DNA of 64,000 nt from Pseudomonas sp. GM41(2012) (GTDB lineage Bacteria > Pseudomonadota > Gammaproteobacteria > Pseudomonadales > Pseudomonadaceae), in assembly GCF_000282315.2 (NCBI RefSeq), contig NZ_AKJN02000006.1:248001-312000 (forward strand), written 5' to 3'. This document shows positions 16,885 through 27,399 of this stretch, piece after piece. Position 1 is the first letter of the stretch, and each line of letters begins with the position of its first letter. The notes below the pieces were generated by a model. The model did no database searches and was not told where the DNA came from. It was given only the letters and a program-made list of their open reading frames with translations. The position numbers and the translations under genes are program-made.

Positions 16885-17841
16885 ATGTCTGCTGTACACG
16901 TAGTCCGCTTTGAATTTCAGAACGGTATCCACTGGGGCGTGCTTCGCCAGGGCCGTATCACGATTGTCCCCGGTGTTTTTGAAACCACCGGCGAATTCAT
17001 TCGCCAGAACAGTATCGACGACCTCGCTCAACTGAAAGGTACAGAGCTTGCGGAGGGCGAAGTAAAACTGCTGTCGCCGGTGACCCGTAACCAGCAGTTC
17101 GTTTGCCAGGGCGCCAATTACCGTCAGCACATGATCGAGTCGGGCATGGACCCGGATGCGAAGAAATTCAACATGATCTTCACCAAGGCGACGAGTTGCC
17201 TGGTGGCGGCCGACAGCGACCTGATCAAGCCGCGCCACGTGCGCTTCCTGGACTACGAGATCGAACTGGGGCTTGTGATGAAACGCGCGATCACCGGTTC
17301 AGTGTCTGTCACCGACACTAATCTGCATGAGTTCATCGCCGGCGTCGTCATCGTCAATGACTACTCGGCGCGTGACATTCAGATTCCCCAGATGCAGTTC
17401 TACAAGGGCAAGAGCTACCGCACTTTCGGCCCGGTCGGCCCGTACCTCTGCCTTCTGGATGCCTCGAACATTCATTACCTGAAAGACCTGCAGCTGCGCC
17501 TGACGGTCAACGACCAGGTGCGACAGAACGACAGCACGGCCAACCTGGTTTACGGCCCGGCTGAAACCCTGACCGAACTCTCCGCCTTGCAAGATCTTGC
17601 CGTTGGCGACCTGATCGCCACCGGCACTCCAGCGGGTTGTGCGCTAACGATTCCTTCGCCTGCGAAACAGCGCATTGCAGCCCTGATGCCCGAAGCCACC
17701 AAGTGGAAGCTTTTCCTCAAGGCGCAGGAAGGCCGGACGCAGTATCTCAAGGCAGGTGACGTGGTCGAGGCACGCATTCGCAGCGCCGATGGAGTGGTCG
17801 ACCTCGGTGTGCAACGCAACCGAGTCGTGGGGGAAGCCTGA
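16885..17841 (+). CDS. fumarylacetoacetate hydrolase-family enzyme
   Basis: This 318-residue protein has the FAH fold: CQGANYRQHMIESG, the metal-binding EIELGLVM, and the family hallmark NDYSARDIQ, then GKSYRTFGPVGPYL and GDLIATGTPAGCAL. An AGGAG ribosome-binding site lies 8 bases before the ATG. FAH-family enzymes hydrolyse C-C bonds of beta-diketone acids or hydrate/decarboxylate ring-cleavage products. Next to an extradiol dioxygenase it likely cleaves or isomerises the meta-cleavage product. Its TGA overlaps the ATG of the CoA ligase by one base. Confidence 0.88.
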   Translation: MSAVHVVRFEFQNGIHWGVLRQGRITIVPGVFETTGEFIRQNSIDDLAQLKGTELAEGEVKLLSPVTRNQQFVCQGANYRQHMIESGMDPDAKKFNMIFTKATSCLVAADSDLIKPRHVRFLDYEIELGLVMKRAITGSVSVTDTNLHEFIAGVVIVNDYSARDIQIPQMQFYKGKSYRTFGPVGPYLCLLDASNIHYLKDLQLRLTVNDQVRQNDSTANLVYGPAETLTELSALQDLAVGDLIATGTPAGCALTIPSPAKQRIAALMPEATKWKLFLKAQEGRTQYLKAGDVVEARIRSADGVVDLGVQRNRVVGEA

Positions 17842-19742
17842 TGGTTGTGCAGACCCTGAACGACATCGAAAGTCTTGAACGAGTCCCCTTGTCGGAGCGT
17901 GGCCTGGCTTGCAGCACTTATGAAGCGCTGCGTCAGGCGGTCGAGCGTACCCCCGAGGCACCAGCGCTGAGTTTCTTTGCCGATGCCGCCGATTTCAAGC
18001 GCACCTGCGAGTGGAACTACTCCCAGCTCTTCGCGGAGATCACCCGCGCGGCCAATGCCTTCCATGACCTGGGTATAAAACCGGGTGAGGTGCTGGCCTT
18101 CATCCTGCCCAACCTGCCGGAAACCCATTTCACTATCTGGGGCGGGGAGGCGGCGGGGATCGTCATGGCGATCAATCCTCTGCTCGAGGCCAAGCAGATG
18201 GCTGGCTTGCTGAATGCCGCGAAGGCATCCGTGGTGGTGACACTCGCGCCGACTCCAGGCAGCGATCTGTGGCCAAAACTGGCTTCGCAGCTGGATCAGT
18301 TACCCACGGTCAGGTCTGTCGTTTGGGTCAGCATGGAACCCTATGTCGCCGAACCTGTGCGTGAGGCTCTTAAGGTCGCGTCACTGAAGGAGCGAGACTT
18401 ACACAGCGGTATCGCGATTCATGATCTGCAATCGCTGATGAAGACTCAGCCGCACACACACCTCAAGAGCGGTCGGCAAATCCGCCAGGAGGAGTGCTCT
18501 TCTTACATCTGTACGGGCGGCACCACCGGGCTGCCCAAGATCGCGGCGCGTACCCATGGCTCGGAGGTCTTCAACGCATGGGCCGTGGCTGCTCACTTGC
18601 AGCCACGCAGTGGGGGCCAGGTTATCTTTTGTGGCCTGCCGCTGTTTCATGTCAATGGCCAGTTGGTGACTGGACTGATGCCTTGGACTCAAGGCGACCA
18701 CGTGATCCTCGGGACGCCTCAGGGGTATCGTGGCGAGGGGGTGATTTCACGATTCTGGGAGATGGTCGAGCACTTCGGTATCAACCTCTTTTCCGGCGTG
18801 CCTACTGTCTATGCGGCACTTCTGCAAAATGAATGGCAGGGCCGCGACCTATCCAGTCTTCGCTTTGCCATGTGTGGCGCCGCACCCATGCCGGCTGAGC
18901 TTTTCCGAGAGTTCGAGCGCCGGACCGGGGTAAAGATCCTTGAAGGTTATGGCCTCACCGAGGGCGCCTGCGTCTCCTCGATCAATCCGCCCCATGGCGA
19001 GCGCCATATCGGCTCCATCGGGATACGGATCGCCTACCAGAATATGCGCGCGGTCTTGCTCAACGATGCGGGAGAGTACCTGCGCGACGCCGACGTGGAT
19101 GAGATCGGCCTCATCACGATCACTGGTCCGAATCTCTTCAATGGCTATCTGGAGGAGCGTCATCACCAGGGCCTCTGGATCGATATCGACGGTCAGCGCT
19201 GGCTGAATACGGGCGACTTGGGTCGTCAGGATGCGCAGGGTTATTTCTGGCTGACCGGACGCAAGAAGGAATTGATCATCCGTGGCGGTCACAACATCGA
19301 TCCCAAGCAAATCGAGGAGGCTCTTCAGGCGCATCCTGCAGTCGCCTTGGCCGCTGCAATCGGCAGCCCCGATGCCTACTCGGGCGAGGTGCCGATCGCC
19401 TACGTTCAACTGCGCCCCGGGCAAGTTTGCAACGCCGAAGAACTTGAGGCGTTCGCGCATCTCAACATCAGCGAGCGGGCAGCCGTTCCCAAGCGCATTG
19501 AAATCCTCGAAGCGTTGCCACTGACTGCCGTGGGCAAGATATTCAAGCCCGCCTTGCAGCAGCGGGAAATTGCCAGAGTAGTCCAGCAGGAAGTGGAGCG
19601 TATGTGTCTGCAGGAAGTTGAGGTAGAGGTGGTACAGGATGGACGACGCGGGCTAGTCGCATGCATCCGGGCGGGAGGCAACCAGGAGTCGCTGGCCCTT
19701 CTTCTAGGGCGCTATAGCTTTCAAGTGGAGTGGCTTAAATGA
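17841..19742 (+). CDS. AMP-forming acyl/aryl-CoA ligase
   Basis: This 633-residue adenylate-forming enzyme has the AMP-binding signature YICTGGTTGLPKIAARTHG at 222-240, EGYGLTEG near 370, and a C-terminal TGRKKELIIRGGHNIDPKQIEEAL hinge. It ends with ALPLTAVGKIFKP, whose Lys is the usual catalytic residue. It is about 80-90 residues longer than most CoA ligases, with an extra C-terminal tail after the catalytic Lys and an extended N-terminus. It overlaps the hydrolase gene by one base (TGATG). It could activate the side chain of an aromatic or terpenoid acid before or after ring cleavage. Substrate unknown. Confidence 0.88.
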   Translation: MVVQTLNDIESLERVPLSERGLACSTYEALRQAVERTPEAPALSFFADAADFKRTCEWNYSQLFAEITRAANAFHDLGIKPGEVLAFILPNLPETHFTIWGGEAAGIVMAINPLLEAKQMAGLLNAAKASVVVTLAPTPGSDLWPKLASQLDQLPTVRSVVWVSMEPYVAEPVREALKVASLKERDLHSGIAIHDLQSLMKTQPHTHLKSGRQIRQEECSSYICTGGTTGLPKIAARTHGSEVFNAWAVAAHLQPRSGGQVIFCGLPLFHVNGQLVTGLMPWTQGDHVILGTPQGYRGEGVISRFWEMVEHFGINLFSGVPTVYAALLQNEWQGRDLSSLRFAMCGAAPMPAELFREFERRTGVKILEGYGLTEGACVSSINPPHGERHIGSIGIRIAYQNMRAVLLNDAGEYLRDADVDEIGLITITGPNLFNGYLEERHHQGLWIDIDGQRWLNTGDLGRQDAQGYFWLTGRKKELIIRGGHNIDPKQIEEALQAHPAVALAAAIGSPDAYSGEVPIAYVQLRPGQVCNAEELEAFAHLNISERAAVPKRIEILEALPLTAVGKIFKPALQQREIARVVQQEVERMCLQEVEVEVVQDGRRGLVACIRAGGNQESLALLLGRYSFQVEWLK

Positions 19743-19775
19743 GTGCAAGTTCGCCTTCATAAGTTAAACAAACAT

Positions 19776-19799
19776 GCCCTGGTACTCATCAGCCAGGGC
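19776..19799 (+). terminator. terminator-like hairpin after the CoA ligase gene
   Basis: GCCCTGG (19776-19782) pairs with CCAGGGC (19793-19799) around a 10-nt loop and is followed by CCTTTTC. It lies 34 bases after the ligase stop and would partly separate the porin gene from the enzyme genes. Confidence 0.55.
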
Positions 19800-19899
19800 C
19801 CTTTTCACAACTTCGATCAACTCCAACCGGCACTGACATGTGCACGGGAAGGCCAAGCCTTGCCTGCGTACAACCAACAAAAAGAATAAGAGGTGGACA

Positions 19900-21219
19900 A
19901 TGAAAGTGAATAACCGTGCGATCCCGTGTTTCTCTGTTCAGCAAGCATTTGCTTCCTGGATCAAATTAACCGGCGCCGTAGCCATACTCAGCGCTTCAAC
20001 AACTGCGGGGGCCAATGGCATTGCCCTGAACGAACAAAGTGCAAGCAGTGCGGGAACTGCTTATGCAGGAAGGTCGTCATCCGCGCTGGACGCCAGCACC
20101 ATCTTTGGAAATCCAGCAGGCTTGACCAAGTTGAAGCGTAGTGAGATTTCCGGCGGAGCCGCGGTCGTCTCGGTGAGCGACGACATCAGTGATGCGCAAA
20201 GCAATGTCCCGGGCACCAATAAAGGCGACTCGGTACCTTTGGGAGTCGTGCCCTTCGCTTATATGTCGACGCCACTTGATGATCGCTTTTCGATTGGTCT
20301 GGGCCTCTATGCACCCAGTGGTCTGATCAATGATTACGAGAGCAGTTTTCAGGGCCGTTACCATGGTTCCTATAGCACGACCAAGGAAATAACCCTACAG
20401 CCCACCATTGCCTATCGGATCAATGATTACGTGTCCATTGGTGGTGGACCGACCATCAACCGTTTCAATGCAAAGCTTAAGAATTACCTGGCCACCGGCG
20501 CCCTGAACAATGGTGAGGACACACTGGTCACCATCAAAGGCGATGACACTGCACTTGGCTACAACGTAGGCATCCTGGTCGACTTTACTGAGGCAACCCG
20601 TTGGGGGATCAACTATCACTCGAAGGTGGATTATGAACTCGAAGGGCATACTGAGGTTTCTGGTTCCCCGAGTGTTATTCCGCTGGACGGGAATTATGAC
20701 AACAAGATAGACCTCACGATGCCCGAATCCGTGGACACCTCTATCACCCATCATTTCAATAGTCGCTGGACGGGCTACCTGGGGACCACCTGGAAACGTT
20801 GGAGCCGGATCCAGAAGGTAGAGGCAGTCAACAGCGGTCTTACCCCCGTGGGCCAGGCGGCTGGCCTTGGAAGTGTGACTGAAGAAATGAACTGGCGTGA
20901 CACTTGGAGCACCGCAGTGGGCGCCGCCTATCAATTGAACCAACAATGGCTGCTGCGCGCAGGCTACGCCTATGATCCATCGCCCGTTAGAAATGCCGAT
21001 CGCAGCGTGCGCATTCCGGTTGGGAATCGCCAAGCCGTGACTTTGGGCGGTGCTTATTCGCCGAATGCCGATCTGACGATAGACTTTGCTTATGGTTATC
21101 TCTGGGACTCCAAAGTCTCGGTAAAACAGTCGAACAACTCCGGTCTTCAACCGGAGTACAGTGCCAAATACGACAATAGTGCCAATGGAGTTTCAGTGCA
21201 GGCAACCTATCGGTACTAA
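19900..21219 (+). CDS. FadL/TodX-type outer-membrane channel for hydrophobic compounds
   Basis: This 439-residue OmpP1/FadL family protein has a signal peptide (to about residue 38, ...TTAGANG). The start at 19900 is preferred to 19840 because AGGTGG lies just before it. The mature N-terminus shows GIALNEQSASSAGTAYAGRSS and the NPAG motif (FGNPAGLTKL) of the hatch/plug region. It has many amphipathic strands and ends in an aromatic YRY as outer-membrane barrels do. Such channels in degradation clusters import aromatic hydrocarbons or fatty-acid-like substrates, so the cluster's substrate is probably hydrophobic. Confidence 0.92.
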   Translation: MKVNNRAIPCFSVQQAFASWIKLTGAVAILSASTTAGANGIALNEQSASSAGTAYAGRSSSALDASTIFGNPAGLTKLKRSEISGGAAVVSVSDDISDAQSNVPGTNKGDSVPLGVVPFAYMSTPLDDRFSIGLGLYAPSGLINDYESSFQGRYHGSYSTTKEITLQPTIAYRINDYVSIGGGPTINRFNAKLKNYLATGALNNGEDTLVTIKGDDTALGYNVGILVDFTEATRWGINYHSKVDYELEGHTEVSGSPSVIPLDGNYDNKIDLTMPESVDTSITHHFNSRWTGYLGTTWKRWSRIQKVEAVNSGLTPVGQAAGLGSVTEEMNWRDTWSTAVGAAYQLNQQWLLRAGYAYDPSPVRNADRSVRIPVGNRQAVTLGGAYSPNADLTIDFAYGYLWDSKVSVKQSNNSGLQPEYSAKYDNSANGVSVQATYRY

Positions 21220-21463
21220 TCAGCCTAACCCTGAGCATTTCCATTACAAATTGATTAAGTAGTTTTTCCAGCACCCATTACTGAACCTGTCATGGGGCTC
21301 TTTACAGCGGGCGGACGCTACGCGTTCCACGGCGTTAGTAGCCATGCCTTATCGAGGCGCTTTACCAAGCTCCTCGCTGTCGGTGCACTCTCCACAAGAG
21401 GGGCTCTGCTTTAACTCTGCGCCTGTCTGAAGGTCGTCACTATCCGTGGCGATTTGGAAGACG

Positions 21464-21488
21464 CCGAACTCGCACTCCGCGAGTTCGG
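21464..21488. other. strong stem-loop in the 434-base gap between fadL-like and chemoreceptor genes
   Basis: CCGAACTCGC (21464-21473) pairs perfectly with GCGAGTTCGG (21479-21488) around ACTCC. No T-run follows, so it is not a classic terminator, although it sits between two convergent genes. Apart from this hairpin and the 39-bp repeat, the gap 21220-21653 shows no convincing gene. Confidence 0.45.
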
Positions 21489-21507
21489 GACGGCGCCACC
21501 GAATTAC

Positions 21508-21546
21508 GCAACCGATGGGGTGCTTCATTCACGGATAGATAGCGGC
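21508..21546 (+). repeat. 39-bp direct repeat, copy 2
   Basis: This segment matches bases 1762-1800 at 36 of 39 positions in the same orientation. Both copies have GAATTAC shortly upstream: directly abutting here, 16 bases away at copy 1. It lies between the end of the catabolic cluster and the chemoreceptor gene. Confidence 0.6.
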
Positions 21547-21653
21547 GGTTTAAAAGTTGCTGCGTGACATCGGATTTCAAACGCGACTCACGACTTAAAC
21601 AGTCTTTCTTTCGGTTCGGTATGGCAAACAAGGGGCGGCTATTTCGGGACGGG

Positions 21654-22943
21654 TCAGTAGCCCTCTATCATGTCGGCAGCCTGTTGAGTCGCCTGGCTGG
21701 TGCGAGTGGCGAGTTTGCGGACTTCGTCGGCAACCACGGCGAAGCCGCGTCCGGCTTCGCCTGCGCGGGCGGCCTCTATCGCTGCGTTCAGCGCCAACAG
21801 GTTGGTCTGGTTGGCGATGCCTTGAATGGCGGCAACGATCTGCGTCAGTTTGGTGAGGTTTTCCTGCATGGCCTGGTGTTGTCGTTCCTGGGTCTCGCGC
21901 AACTGTCTCTCCTCGTGGCTCGCGTGAATGTCGGTGATGGCGCCCACCACCCGCAGCGGTGAACCGTCAGCCGCACGCCGGGTCTGGCCACGGCCGCGGA
22001 ACCAACGGTACTCACCGTTCTTATGCCTGAGCCGGTAGTCGACGTCGAAGGGAGTCTTACCGCTGCGATCATCGACGTGTGCGACGAAGGCGCCTATCGC
22101 GCGCTGGCTGTCCTCCGGATGCAGGCGTGACGACCAGGCCTCCAGAGTATTGGGAAACTCTTCGGCCGTTGTATGGCCGAGCAGGCGCCGCATCTGAGAA
22201 GACCACCAGATGGCGTTCTTCGGATTGGCCGGATCGCCAGCCACCACCTCGATGTCCCAGAGCCCGTCGTGAAGCATTTCCCGGGCAATCTCGAAACGGG
22301 TGGCAGCCAGTGAAAGCGCCTCGTCCTGCAAGCGTTGTGCGTGGATGTCGCGCAACACTCCGGCGATGGTCACGGGTATGCCTTGGGCATCGCGGCGGGA
22401 TTTTCCGCTGATGCGGCACCAGCGATATTCACCTTCGAAGGCCATTCGAACGTCCAGGGCATAGGATGTTCGGCCGCTGCGATCTGCAAGATGCTTCGAC
22501 AACGCATCGTGGTTGCGCTGACGGTCACCCGGGTGCAGCCGCTCGCTCCAGAGATTGAGCTGGTCGGGCAACGGTGTCTGGATCGGCCAGGACCCCGACC
22601 ACCGCAGTGCGCTATCGGTATCTGGTTGTGTGGTTGCGCCGAGCTCCAGTTCCCAGAACAGGTCACCCGACCCTTGAACGGCGAGTTCCCGGCGAGTCTC
22701 CAGCTGTTGCAACTGAACGTCGCGCTCGGCGAGGCGTGAGGTGATTTGCTCGAGGTTTGGGCTCAGCTTCTCTTCTCGCGCCCGCAGATCTCGCCGTTCA
22801 CTGAGCAGGCTCTCCACCCTTGTCAGAATCCGCCGCAACAGCGGATCGGCCGACGTGATCGATGAGTCAGCGATCTCGGGTCGATCCAGCCTGTCTGCGA
22901 GTGAAGCCAGTGTCCTATGGGTAGTTCTGCTGAAGAACAACAT
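21654..22943 (-). CDS. soluble PAS-PAS methyl-accepting chemotaxis protein
   Basis: This protein of about 429 residues has no membrane helices. A coiled N-terminus is followed by two tandem PAS domains of the PAS_3 type with YRW motifs ([15 protein letters not shown] and [14 protein letters not shown]). The C-terminus is a short MCP signalling hairpin with the conserved tip [35 protein letters not shown]. It ends soon after the tip, so the returning helix is short, as in BdlA-like cytoplasmic receptors. The start at 22943 is preferred over 22976 because GAGAGG lies upstream. It likely senses a cytoplasmic redox or metabolic cue and feeds CheA. The gene is convergent to the FadL gene. Confidence 0.88.
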   Translation of the reverse strand: MLFFSRTTHRTLASLADRLDRPEIADSSITSADPLLRRILTRVESLLSERRDLRAREEKLSPNLEQITSRLAERDVQLQQLETRRELAVQGSGDLFWELELGATTQPDTDSALRWSGSWPIQTPLPDQLNLWSERLHPGDRQRNHDALSKHLADRSGRTSYALDVRMAFEGEYRWCRISGKSRRDAQGIPVTIAGVLRDIHAQRLQDEALSLAATRFEIAREMLHDGLWDIEVVAGDPANPKNAIWWSSQMRRLLGHTTAEEFPNTLEAWSSRLHPEDSQRAIGAFVAHVDDRSGKTPFDVDYRLRHKNGEYRWFRGRGQTRRAADGSPLRVVGAITDIHASHEERQLRETQERQHQAMQENLTKLTQIVAAIQGIANQTNLLALNAAIEAARAGEAGRGFAVVADEVRKLATRTSQATQQAADMIEGY

Positions 22944-22985
22944 ACAGCGCCTCTCAGTCCGTGAAATTGAAGTCAAAGGTCATAA

Positions 22986-23004
22986 CGAGGCTTGCCCGGC
23001 CTCG
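22986..23004 (-). terminator. hairpin after the nitrile hydratase activator gene
   Basis: CGAGGC and GCCTCG form a 6-bp stem with a 7-nt loop, 37 bases beyond the activator stop. A short T-rich stretch follows in transcript sense (TTATGACCTTTG). It is a plausible end of the nitrile operon. Confidence 0.35.
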
Positions 23005-23041
23005 CTAAAGTAGGTGTATTGAAAGGCTGTTCACCGAGCAG

Positions 23042-24261
<1,220 letters not shown>

Positions 24262-24265
<4 letters not shown>

Positions 24266-24924
24266 GCGGCCACCGTTTTCGCATCGACGGCCTTGTCCAG
24301 GTAACTTTCGAACAGGTCGACGACCACCAGGCCATCATCCGCGGCATCGCCCCACAGATCCTTCACCTGGAATTCGACGTGGTAGGTGGGCTGGTGCGCT
24401 GCGCTCAAATCGCCGTGACCGATGGCATCCGGGAACGGCCATTTTTCCGAGGTGCGGTGTCGGACGATGCCTTCCTTGCCGCGCACATAGGCCGGCATAC
24501 GCACGTGTCCGGCCACGTACTCGTCGCGAACCACTACCCGGTCGCCCACTTCAAATGGCGGACGGCCAGTGATGGCGGGGCGGCCCTTGTCGTGGGGCGG
24601 GTTGGCCAATTTGAAGGTTGAACCCAATGCCTGATCGAGTTCTTCCTGGGTAATGACGCCGGTTTCGACCAGCAACGTGGCCGTGGCGATAACGTAGCGC
24701 TCGTAATATTGCGTGCCAACGTGCTGGCGGACATCGAGTCGTTCTACGGCGTGACGTATTTCATCGACGCTGAATTTTTTCAATTGGTCGGCGCCGATAA
24801 ACATCAGGCTGTAAGCCAGGTGTTCCCATTCCTGTTTGAATACTTGTTTGTAATCCTGGCTATTGATGACATGGGGAACCTTGCCAAAGCCTTGAAAACC
24901 ACCGAGATCGTGAAAGCCATCCAT
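24262..24924 (-). CDS. nthB: nitrile hydratase beta subunit
   Basis: This 220-residue protein begins [16 protein letters not shown], typical of nitrile hydratase beta chains. It contains the C-terminal SH3-like barrel ([31 protein letters not shown]). It pairs with the alpha subunit to form the alpha-beta enzyme that hydrates nitriles to amides. A strong GGAGG lies 8 bases before the ATG. It is 44 bases downstream of the alpha gene and overlaps the activator gene at its end. Confidence 0.96.
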
Positions 24925-24968
24925 AATAAAAACCTCCGAAAATTAGAAGATGAAGAGAGTCTATTGGG

Positions 24969-25568
24969 TCAACGTACGCGGGGCAGGGCAACCCCGATCA
25001 GCACATCCTTGGTCACCAGTTTCTGAAGCTCTTCTTCACTCATGTGCTCGGAGCCTTCGGGCCTTACGGGCAGTACCAGGTAGCGGCTTTCCGCGCTGGT
25101 ATCCCAGACTTTGACGACCACATCGCTTGGCAACTCTGTGCCCATCTCACGCAGCACGGTGCGTCCTTCACGAACCAGGCGTGCACGGAACTCAAAACCC
25201 TTGTACCACTCCGGCGGCAACCCCAGGACCGGCCAGTTGGTGCAAGAGCACAGGCTGCAGACGATGACGTTTTTCAGCTGGGGCAAATCCTCCAGGGCCA
25301 CGATGTATTCGCCTTGCGGGCCGGTGAAACCGAACTGCGCGCACGCGGCGGTGCCGTCTCTGAGCAACAGCTCCCGGAACTGTGGATCGACCCAGGCCTT
25401 GGCGACTACACGGGCGCCGTTTTCCGGGCTCCATTGGTGCACCATCAATTCGGTCAACTGCTCGATATAGCCCTCTGGAATCAGTTCCTTGTCTTTCATA
25501 ACCTTGAACAAGGCCCAGGCCCGCTCGCTGGGCGTCGAAGTGGATGCTGGGGATACAGTGGCGCTCAT
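24969..25568 (-). CDS. nthA: nitrile hydratase alpha subunit, Fe-type
   Basis: This 199-residue chain contains the metal-claw motif CSLCSC at residues 104-109. The Ser in position 2 is the hallmark of non-haem iron enzymes (cobalt enzymes have CTLCSC). Two of the Cys are normally oxidised to sulfinic and sulfenic acid. The start at 25568 is preferred because GAGGAG lies just upstream; an ATG at 25583 has no such site. It hydrates the nitrile made by the aldoxime dehydratase encoded upstream. The gene order alpha-beta matches Fe-type operons; Co-type operons often have beta first. Confidence 0.97.
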   Translation of the reverse strand: MSATVSPASTSTPSERAWALFKVMKDKELIPEGYIEQLTELMVHQWSPENGARVVAKAWVDPQFRELLLRDGTAACAQFGFTGPQGEYIVALEDLPQLKNVIVCSLCSCTNWPVLGLPPEWYKGFEFRARLVREGRTVLREMGTELPSDVVVKVWDTSAESRYLVLPVRPEGSEHMSEEELQKLVTKDVLIGVALPRVR

Positions 25569-25661
25569 GGTGTAACTCCTCATCGGTTTAACACGGTCAA
25601 AAAAGTGAAGAACAGCCCCCGGTTTTTTATTGATGTCCGGGAAGTTTGGGGGGAGTCAGCC

Positions 25662-27176
25662 TTACAACGTCTTCCAGTCGACAGCGGCCTCGAACGCTGC
25701 CGCCGCCTGGTAAATTGTGCCTTCGGCATAGTGCTTGCCAACGAACATCAGCCCGACGGGTAGGCCGTCCACCAGACCGCACGGGATCGACATGGCCGGA
25801 TGGCCGGTAATGTCCTGTGGCGCGGTGTTGCCGATCATTTCCAGCGCTCGGGCCACGTACTCGGTGATCGAACAACCCGGCTCAGGGTGGGGCTGGGCAA
25901 TGATCGGCACGGTCGGCATGACCAGCAGGTCGTAGTTCTGCAGTGCCTTGTCGTAACCGGCCCGGGCAAAGCGTGCGATGTTCTGAGCCTTGGCGTAGAA
26001 ACGACCGTTGTAGCGTTCCAGACCGTACTGGCCGACGAACATGCACAGCTTGAGCGACGCGGACAATGCGTCCGCTTGTTCGCGCCAACCGGCCTGTTTA
26101 TCCAGCAGACCGACGTCGTAGAGCCCCTTCCAGTTAAAGCCTGCGCCATTGCCATGCATCATTTGCATGGTCAGGCCTTCGCAGCCGATGGGGTGCCACA
26201 GCGAACCTGCCAGGTTGTGCTCGGGAACGGAGACCTCTTCGACGCGAGCTCCCAAGGCTTCGAGCCGGGCGATGGCGCCGCGTACCTTGTCGGCAACGCG
26301 TGGATCCTGGTTGGCCAGCTGGAAGCCTTCCTGCAGGATGCCGATCCGCAGGCCGCTCACACCTCGCTGCAGATAGTCGCAATAGGCGTCGACTTGAGGG
26401 GCGGCCTGGCGAGGATCGAGCCCGTCGGCACCGGCCATGACTTCCAGCATCAGCGCGTTGTCACGCACGTTGCGGGTGATGGGACCGGCATGGTCGATAG
26501 TGGCTTCGATCGCCATGATCCCGGTGTAGGGCACCAGACCGTGGGTCGGCTTCATGCCATAGGTGCCGCAGAACGCTGAAGGGATGCGGATCGAGCCGCC
26601 TTGATCGCCGCCAACCGCCAGGTCCACCTCGCCGGCTGCCACCAATGCAGCGCTTCCGGAGGAGGATCCACCAGCAGCGAAACCGTGCCGGTATGGGTTG
26701 TGTACGGGTGCCGGATCAGAGGTGTGGCTGCCACCGGAGAGGCAGTAGTGCTCACAGGTCGCCTTGCCCAGGATGGTAGCCCCGGCGTCTAGCAAACGGG
26801 TCACCACGGTTGCGTCAAACGACGGTACAAACCCTTCAAGGATTGAGGCGCCGTTCATCATCGGGACGCCAGCCAAGGAGATGTTGTCTTTGAGCGCAAC
26901 AGTCTTGCCAGCCAGCTTGCCCTCACGGGCGCCATTTACTTCAGTCCTGTAATACCAGGCGTTGAGCAGGTTTTGCGGGTTAGACGGGCGGTAGCCGGAA
27001 CTGCGGTCGTAGCGCACCGGCGGGGTGAAATCCGGCAACTCGTCGACCAGGTCGTATGCATCGAAACTTGGCTGCATCAATGCCAGGTATTCCACTGCCT
27101 GCTCGTGTGTCAGCTGCATGTTCAGCTGGCCAGCGATGTCCTGCAGTTGGTCGAGGGTAGGGCGAACAATGGCCAT
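25662..27176 (-). CDS. amidase (amidase-signature family) of the nitrile pathway
   Basis: This 504-residue amidase has the Ser-cisSer-Lys triad visible as K96 (VALKDNI), S171 ([14 protein letters not shown]) and S195 ([11 protein letters not shown]). The same numbering is known for the Rhodococcus and P. chlororaphis nitrile-operon amidases. It hydrolyses the amide from nitrile hydratase to the acid and ammonia. The ATG at 27176 has AGGA upstream; the longer ORF to 27380 runs through the promoter boxes and is rejected. A separate promoter region with two regulator boxes lies at 27315-27382. The alpha subunit gene follows after 93 bases. Confidence 0.96.
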   Translation of the reverse strand: MAIVRPTLDQLQDIAGQLNMQLTHEQAVEYLALMQPSFDAYDLVDELPDFTPPVRYDRSSGYRPSNPQNLLNAWYYRTEVNGAREGKLAGKTVALKDNISLAGVPMMNGASILEGFVPSFDATVVTRLLDAGATILGKATCEHYCLSGGSHTSDPAPVHNPYRHGFAAGGSSSGSAALVAAGEVDLAVGGDQGGSIRIPSAFCGTYGMKPTHGLVPYTGIMAIEATIDHAGPITRNVRDNALMLEVMAGADGLDPRQAAPQVDAYCDYLQRGVSGLRIGILQEGFQLANQDPRVADKVRGAIARLEALGARVEEVSVPEHNLAGSLWHPIGCEGLTMQMMHGNGAGFNWKGLYDVGLLDKQAGWREQADALSASLKLCMFVGQYGLERYNGRFYAKAQNIARFARAGYDKALQNYDLLVMPTVPIIAQPHPEPGCSITEYVARALEMIGNTAPQDITGHPAMSIPCGLVDGLPVGLMFVGKHYAEGTIYQAAAAFEAAVDWKTL

Positions 27177-27314
27177 GGTTTTCCTATTCTTTTGTCTGTG
27201 ATCGACGTCTGTGATCGACAACGGGTCAGCCTGTACGGGAGCGTTCGAGGGTGATTCGAAACACACCTCGCGCCGGGTACCTGGAGCGACATCAATCGAG
27301 TGGGTAACTGGGTT

Positions 27315-27324
27315 GAAGTTAGGC
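27315..27324 (-). promoter_or_regulatory. -10 region of the amidase-nitrile hydratase promoter
   Basis: The minus strand reads GCCTAACTTC, with TAACTT as the -10 hexamer. The identical decamer occurs at 29717-29726 at exactly the same distance from its pair of boxes. Transcription would start near 27309, giving a leader of about 130 bases before the amidase. Confidence 0.6.
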
Positions 27325-27342
27325 ATCCTTCTCAGCCTTTGC

Positions 27343-27382
27343 TTGGCTGAGAAGGACAGCCATTTGGTTGAAAAGGACAACC
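27343..27382. promoter_or_regulatory. two direct-repeat AraC-type boxes before the amidase gene
   Basis: TTGGCTGAGAAGGACAGCC (27343-27361) and TTGGTTGAAAAGGACAACC (27364-27382) are direct repeats with starts 21 bp apart, two helical turns. They match the boxes at 29745-29784. They are probably bound by the AraC-type activator encoded at 30049. The near box abuts the position expected for -35, fitting class II activation. They sit in the short gap after the outer-membrane protein gene and create an internal promoter. Confidence 0.75.
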
Positions 27383-27399
27383 TGCCAAGCGGGGCGCGC

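Noticed and set aside
21440..21631. 63-codon minus-strand frame between the FadL and chemoreceptor genes
   Set aside because: It crosses the hairpin and the 39-bp repeat and has no ribosome site or recognisable motif.
27177..27380. 68-residue N-terminal extension of the amidase
   Set aside because: It runs through the regulator boxes and -10 element; the internal ATG at 27176 has a proper ribosome site and gives K96/S171/S195 numbering as in known amidases.
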